From NCBI GenBank assembly GCA_937915825.1, contig CALGGT010000023.1, positions 1 through 19,354 of the forward strand: a stretch of DNA of 19,354 nt, in the 5' to 3' direction. Below are positions 14,999 to 19,354 of the stretch, one piece after another (within the stretch, counting starts at the first letter, position 1; each line of letters begins with the position of its first letter). The stretch comes from an uncultured Eubacterium sp. (lineage in GTDB: Bacteria > Bacillota > Clostridia > Lachnospirales > Lachnospiraceae). Both the position numbers and the translations under genes were made by a program. The notes beneath the pieces were generated by a model. That model made no database searches and was not told the DNA's origin. It saw only the letters and a program-made list of their open reading frames with translations.

Positions 14999-17900
14999 AT
15001 GCAGGAATTGGTTTCGCTGTTTGCGGAATTAGACCTTTCGGAGGATCTGAAGCAGAAAGCGCAAGATGTGATCGTAGAAAAAATGATACTAAAGCGTGGA
15101 GAAAACAAAGTTGAGATTCAATGCTCCGCCTCCCATTTCCTTTTTTATTCCGTACGAAAAAAATTGCAGGATAGGATTTACCAACAAATCTTTCGAAGGG
15201 AAGGAACGGGCGTGATTTTGTCCTTTACCTTTCCTTTTTTGTATGAAAAAGAAGTAAAAGACCTATGGAGCGAATATGGAAAAGACTTTGTTCAAGAATC
15301 CCTTGATCGGGATATTTTGATTGAAAAATTATTTTTACAGGAACCGGTTGAAATCCTGGAAAACCAGGTGATCTGTTCCTATGAATCCCATCCCATCGCC
15401 GATCATAAGAAAAAAGATTTTATGAACGATCTGCAAACCTGGTTTAAGAATTATTTTGGAAAAGACGTAGACGTTCACTTCCATGAATTACCCAGACGTG
15501 AGAAAAAGATGGATCGTGACTACGATTTTTGGGAAAGTAAGACAGGTTTCACCGGTAAGGAGGGAGAGGTTAGGGAGTATGTAAATGAAGGAGGGGGAGA
15601 TGACGCACGAAACGGGGGATCATCGAATCCGTCCCATCCGTCCCCTGCACCAGAGATACCGAATTCCTCCCCTGCATCCGGGGATTCTCTTGCATCCGGG
15701 GACTCTCTTTCATCCCGGGGGTCTCGTGGGGCGAAACCATCCAAGGCGTCGAACGATACAAAGTTTTATCGTAAGAAAAAGGTTTACAAGGATCTGTTGT
15801 ATGGAAGTGACGCCGAAGGGGACATTACGAAGATTAAAGACGTAGTGGATGATGTGGAAGGCGTCGTGATCCAGGGGGAGGTCATCCATTTTGAAATAAG
15901 AGAGTTGAAAGCGTATGATTTAATTTTATTTCATGTTACGGACGAAACAGATACCATATGCTGTAAATTGTTCCTAAAACAAAATCATCGAAACAAAGAC
16001 AGGATTGTGGATGCTTTGTCCCAAAAACCTTGTTTTGTTCGTGTTAAGGGAAATGTCCAATACGACAAATATGAAAAAGACAGCATTATGAGCCATTTGG
16101 GAATCGTGGTGTTGGATCATGGAAAGAAGAAAACCCGCCCGGATACGTATCCGACCAAACGGGTGGAATTGCATGCCCATACCAATATGAGTGAGATGGA
16201 TGGAATCCCTCCGGTTACCCAATTGCTTGAAAAAGCCTGGGAGTGGGGACATTCTGCCATTGCCATTACCGACCATGGAGTCATTCATAGTTTCCCCGAA
16301 ATTCACAAGAATCTTTCCAAGATTTCCACCAAAGAACAACCGTTAAAGGCGATTTTAGGTTGTGAGATCTATTTGGTGGACGATGAGAAGGCGGCGGTTG
16401 TTAAGAACCCTTCGGATATCTCTTTGCAAGATGAATACGTGGTATACGATTTGGAGACCACGGGCTTTTCTTCCGAACAGGATCAGATCATCGAGATCGG
16501 CGCCGTAAAGATCCAAAATGGGGAGATCGTAGACCGTTTTTCGGAATTTGTCAATCCTCGGATCCACATTCCGGAGAAGATCACAGAACTTACCACCATT
16601 ACCGATGAAATGGTAAAAGACGCGGATCCCATTGAGGTGGTGCTTCCTGCTTTCTTAGACTTTGTAGGCGAGGCCTCTCTGATTGGTCACAACATTGATT
16701 TTGACTACGGTTTTGTATGCGAAAAGGCTAAAAACTTAGGGATCACGGTGCATAAGACCACCATTGACACGGTGGGGATTGCCCGTTATATTTTCCGGGA
16801 TGCCGCGAAATTCACCCTGGATGCCGTGGCAAAAAAATTGCATGTGATCCTGGAAACCCATCACCGGGCTGTGGATGATGCGAAGGCAACGGCGGATATT
16901 TTTCTAAAATTTCTCCCGCTCCTGGAAGAAAGAGAAATATTTACGGCCAGAGATCTCCTGGAAAAAACCACCGGGGATGAGTATGTGATCCGTAAGCTTC
17001 ACCCCAACCACGCCGTGGTTTTAATTCAAAATGAAACGGGGAGAAGAAATCTATATCAAATGATCTCCGATTCTCATTTGAAATATTTTTACCGGGTTCC
17101 GAAAATCCCCAAAAGTGTACTCAATCACAACCGGGAAGGGCTGATCATCGGTTCCGGCTGCTCCGAGGGGGAGATCTATCAGGGATTTTTACGAAAAGAG
17201 TCCGCCCGGCGAATGAAAGAATTGTATGAATTCTATGATTACATCGAGGTACAGCCACCCTCCAATTACATTGGATTGATCGATAACACCAGGGTGGAGG
17301 ACATTCAATCGGAGGAGGATATCTATGAATTAACCAAAAAGATCATTGAAGAGGCCGACCGCCATCATAAGATGGTGGCAGCTACGTCGGATGCTCATTA
17401 CATAGAGCCGGAGGATGAGATTTATCGTCGGATCATTATGGCGGGCAAGAAAGTGAAAAATGCAGACATCCAGCCGCCCTTGTATTTACGGACCACTGGG
17501 GAAATGATGGAAGAATTCTCCTTTCTGGGCGAAGAAAAAGCCTATGAGATCGTGATCAAAAATACCAATTTGATTGCGGATTCCATCGAGAATGTTTCGC
17601 CGGTGCGTCCGGATAAATGCCCGCCGGTGATCAAGGATTCCGACAAAACCTTAACGGACATCTGCTATCAAAAGGCGAAAAGCATGTACGGAGAGGACCT
17701 TCCCTCTGTGGTGAAAGAACGTTTGGATAAGGAACTGCATTCCATTATTTCCAATGGATTTGCCGTTATGTACATCATCGCCCAAAAGCTGGTATGGAAA
17801 TCCAATGAAGACGGATATTTAGTAGGTTCGCGAGGATCGGTGGGTTCATCCTTTGTGGCTACCATGGCGGGGATCACCGAAGTAAATCCGTTGGCGCCCC

Positions 17901-19354
17901 ATTATTATTGTAAAAAATGTCATTATACCGATTTTGATTCCGATGAGGTAAAGAAATATGCCGGCAGCTCCGGTGTGGATATGCCGAAGAAAAAATGTCC
18001 CGTATGTGGAGAAGAACTGGTTCGTGAAGGCCACGATGTTCCCTTTGAAACTTTTTTGGGATTTAAGGGGGATAAGGAGCCGGATATCGATCTGAACTTC
18101 TCCGGAGAGTACCAGGCAAAGGCCCACGCCTATACGGAGGTGATCTTTGGGAAAGGACAGACATTTAAAGCGGGAACCATCGGTCAGATCAAGGATAAGA
18201 TTGCTTATGGTTTTGTGAAAAATTATTTTGAATCCCGGAATATTTATAAGAGAAATGCGGAAATCGAACGGTTAATGAAGGGGATCATCGGCATCCGCCG
18301 TTCCACCGGTCAGCACCCCGGAGGGATCGTGGTTTTGCCCATTGGAGAGAACATCAGTTCCTTTACACCGGTGCAGCATCCGGCAAATGATATGAAATCC
18401 GATATTATCACCACCCATTTTGATTATCATTCCATCGATCATAACCTGTTAAAACTGGACATTCTCGGGCACGACGATCCGACCATGATCCGCCGGCTGG
18501 AGGACCTGATCGGCATCCGGGCGACAGATATTCCGCTGGACGATCCTGCGGTCATTTCGCTGTTCAAGAGCCCGGAGGCACTGGGGATCAGCCCCGCCGA
18601 CATCGGCGACTGCCCGCTGGGGACGCTCGGCGTTCCCGAATTCGGTACCGATTTCGCCATGCAGATCGTTCTGGATGCAAAGCCCACCTGCTTTGCCGAC
18701 CTGGTCCGGATAGCCGGGATCGCACACGGCACGAACGTCTGGCTCGGAAACGTGCAGGACCTTATCCTTTCCGGAACGACAACGCTCGGCGAGGCCATCT
18801 GCACCCGCGACGACATCATGCTTTACCTGATCTCAAAGGGCATGGATGCGAGCCAGTCCTTCAAGATCATGGAATCGGTCAGAAAGGGCAAGGTTGCCAA
18901 GGGCGGCGAAGGAAACTGGCCCGTCTGGAAGGAAAGCATGGAGGAGCATGACGTGCCTGATTGGTACATCGGCTCCTGCGAGAAGATCATGTATATGTTC
19001 CCGAAGGCGCACGCTGCGGCCTATGTCATGATGGCATGGCGCGTGGCCTGGTGCAAGATCCATCATCCGCTCGAGTATTACACAGCCTATTTCAGCATCC
19101 GCGCAGACGGTTTCGATTACGAGAAGATCTGCACGGGAGCGGATCATTTCCGCGAGGTCCTGTCGGATCTCAGAAATCGTCAGGATTCGCTTTCGGATGT
19201 GGAAAAGATGACGCTCAGAGATATGCGGATCGCGGAAGAAATGTTCGCGCGCGGGCTGGAATTTATGCCGATCGACATTCACCGCGCGAAGGCCGACCGC
19301 TTCAGGATCATAGACGGAAAAATCATGCCGAGCTTCCAGAGCATAGCCGGCATG
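14999..19354 (+). CDS. polC: DNA polymerase III alpha subunit, PolC type (3' truncated, probably chimeric)
   Basis: Gram-positive replicative polymerase with built-in proofreading. The frame is open for 1452 codons from the ATG at 14999 (AAGGAG upstream) to the window edge; perhaps 50-60 C-terminal residues are missing. Domains in order: N-terminal domain (1 to about 180); Ser/Pro/Gly linker (about 182-257); OB fold (about 270-385); PHP with VELHAHTNMSEMDG (His392, His394) and later TSDAHY (797-801 region); DEDDh exonuclease inserted in PHP, with YDLETTGF (483-490) and HRAVDDA (His622, Asp627); zinc knuckle CKKC/CPVC (971-1003); palm with PDIDLNF (Asp1029, Asp1031) and Asp1154 in KLDILGHDD. 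The spacing 1029-1031-1154 equals that of Bacillus/Geobacillus PolC (973-975-1098, from memory). Composition shifts sharply from about 18460 on; see findings. Confidence 0.96.
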   Translation, partial: MQELVSLFAELDLSEDLKQKAQDVIVEKMILKRGENKVEIQCSASHFLFYSVRKKLQDRIYQQIFRREGTGVILSFTFPFLYEKEVKDLWSEYGKDFVQESLDRDILIEKLFLQEPVEILENQVICSYESHPIADHKKKDFMNDLQTWFKNYFGKDVDVHFHELPRREKKMDRDYDFWESKTGFTGKEGEVREYVNEGGGDDARNGGSSNPSHPSPAPEIPNSSPASGDSLASGDSLSSRGSRGAKPSKASNDTKFYRKKKVYKDLLYGSDAEGDITKIKDVVDDVEGVVIQGEVIHFEIRELKAYDLILFHVTDETDTICCKLFLKQNHRNKDRIVDALSQKPCFVRVKGNVQYDKYEKDSIMSHLGIVVLDHGKKKTRPDTYPTKRVELHAHTNMSEMDGIPPVTQLLEKAWEWGHSAIAITDHGVIHSFPEIHKNLSKISTKEQPLKAILGCEIYLVDDEKAAVVKNPSDISLQDEYVVYDLETTGFSSEQDQIIEIGAVKIQNGEIVDRFSEFVNPRIHIPEKITELTTITDEMVKDADPIEVVLPAFLDFVGEASLIGHNIDFDYGFVCEKAKNLGITVHKTTIDTVGIARYIFRDAAKFTLDAVAKKLHVILETHHRAVDDAKATADIFLKFLPLLEEREIFTARDLLEKTTGDEYVIRKLHPNHAVVLIQNETGRRNLYQMISDSHLKYFYRVPKIPKSVLNHNREGLIIGSGCSEGEIYQGFLRKESARRMKELYEFYDYIEVQPPSNYIGLIDNTRVEDIQSEEDIYELTKKIIEEADRHHKMVAATSDAHYIEPEDEIYRRIIMAGKKVKNADIQPPLYLRTTGEMMEEFSFLGEEKAYEIVIKNTNLIADSIENVSPVRPDKCPPVIKDSDKTLTDICYQKAKSMYGEDLPSVVKERLDKELHSIISNGFAVMYIIAQKLVWKSNEDGYLVGSRGSVGSSFVATMAGITEVNPLAPHYYCKKCHYTDFDSDEVKKYAGSSGVDMPKKKCPVCGEELVREGHDVPFETFLGFKGDKEPDIDLNFSGEYQAKAHAYTEVIFGKGQTFKAGTIGQIKDKIAYGFVKNYFESRNIYKRNAEIERLMKGIIGIRRSTGQHPGGIVVLPIGENISSFTPVQHPANDMKSDIITTHFDYHSIDHNLLKLDILGHDDPTMIRRLEDLIGIRATDIPLDDPAVISLFKSPEALGISPADIGDCPLGTLGVPEFGTDFAMQIVLDAKPTCFADLVRIAGIAHGTNVWLGNVQDLILSGTTTLGEAICTRDDIMLYLISKGMDASQSFKIMESVRKGKVAKGGEGNWPVWKESMEEHDVPDWYIGSCEKIMYMFPKAHAAAYVMMAWRVAWCKIHHPLEYYTAYFSIRADGFDYEKICTGADHFREVLSDLRNRQDSLSDVEKMTLRDMRIAEEMFARGLEFMPIDIHRAKADRFRIIDGKIMPSFQSIAGM
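15674..15727 (+). repeat. Three 18-bp tandem repeats in the polC linker
   Basis: Three consecutive 18-base units (15674-15691, 15692-15709, 15710-15727) encode ASGDSL, ASGDSL and a diverged SSRGSR. The first two differ at one base, the third at several. They lie in the low-complexity Ser/Pro/Gly linker between the N-terminal domain and OB fold of PolC, keep the frame, and look like a recent slippage expansion. Confidence 0.8.
18460..19354 (+). other. GC-rich segment of foreign composition within polC, likely assembly chimera
   Basis: From about 18460-18480 to the end, hand-counted 60-base lines are about 60-65% G+C, against roughly 35-58% (mean near 45%) for lines just upstream. Codon choice changes together: Lys becomes almost wholly AAG, Gly mostly GGC, Leu CTG/CTC, Ala GCC/GCG. 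The reading frame and PolC identity continue unbroken, and the change falls in the highly conserved LKLDILGHDDPTM block. This fits joining of polC fragments from two species through a shared k-mer; gene conversion is the alternative. Confidence 0.75.

Noticed and set aside
15520..15845. Short frames on both strands in the polC linker region
   Set aside because: They arise from the low-complexity repeats; the polC frame runs through without interruption and the OB and PHP domains follow in the same frame.
18833..19282. Long minus-strand open frame over the GC-rich end
   Set aside because: It is antisense to intact PolC coding sequence; long shadow frames are expected in GC-rich coding DNA, and it has no recognisable motif.
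18440..19354. Horizontal acquisition of an unrelated gene at the right end
   Set aside because: The GC-rich stretch continues the same PolC domain order in the same frame, so it is a homologous polC piece, not a new gene; chimera or gene conversion explains it better.
1..19354. CRISPR arrays, insertion sequences, tRNA or rRNA genes, phage genes
   Set aside because: No regularly spaced repeats, transposase-like proteins, terminal inverted repeats or RNA-gene sequences were seen; almost all of the window is accounted for by intact housekeeping genes.

Overview
This window reads as one contig of core chromosomal DNA from a low-to-mid-GC Gram-positive bacterium of class Clostridia, probably Lachnospiraceae or a close relative. 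The reasons are a PolC-type replicative polymerase, a Firmicutes-type CodY, a CheA and RpsB that begin like the Bacillus proteins, and the gene order rseP-ispG-polC. Every gene lies on the + strand. The organism was assigned from gene order and protein motifs, not from a search.

Layout. (1) 1-876 is the 3' end of topA; the first 22 bases look like sequencing artefact. (2) codY follows three bases after topA. (3) A short chemotaxis block, cheA-cheW, is followed by a small membrane protein in the position of Bacillus swrB (ylxL). This is a reduced version of the fla/che operon that in Bacillus lies between codY and rpsB. (4) rpsB-tsf has its own strong promoter and a leader of about 115 nt, and ends at a hairpin terminator. 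(5) A soluble GGDEF protein with a LacI-type sugar-binding-like sensor sits between tsf and pyrH, genes that are usually neighbours. It has its own promoter, which overlaps a pair of near-palindromic 13-bp repeats. (6) pyrH-frr-uppS-cdsA-dxr-rseP-ispG-polC is a tightly spaced run. It covers UMP kinase, ribosome recycling, undecaprenyl and phospholipid precursor synthesis, two MEP-pathway enzymes, a site-2 protease and DNA polymerase III alpha. polC runs off the right end, lacking perhaps 50-60 codons.

How the genes fit together. The window is dominated by growth functions: translation (S2, EF-Ts, RRF), nucleotide supply, isoprenoid supply feeding UppS (dxr, ispG), CDP-DAG synthesis and replication. 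A global nutrient regulator (CodY) and two signalling inputs (CheA/CheW and a probable diguanylate cyclase) are interleaved.

The most consequential observations are technical. The left end carries an Illumina-adapter-like 10-mer plus a 12-bp fold-back. The last ~880 bp of polC switch abruptly from about 45% to about 63% G+C, in frame, at the conserved catalytic motif LKLDILGHDD, which suggests a chimeric join. The most interesting biological candidates are the LacI-sensor GGDEF protein with its putative operator pair, and the structured rpsB leader. I found no clear sign of a wholly new system, CRISPR array, insertion sequence, tRNA or rRNA.
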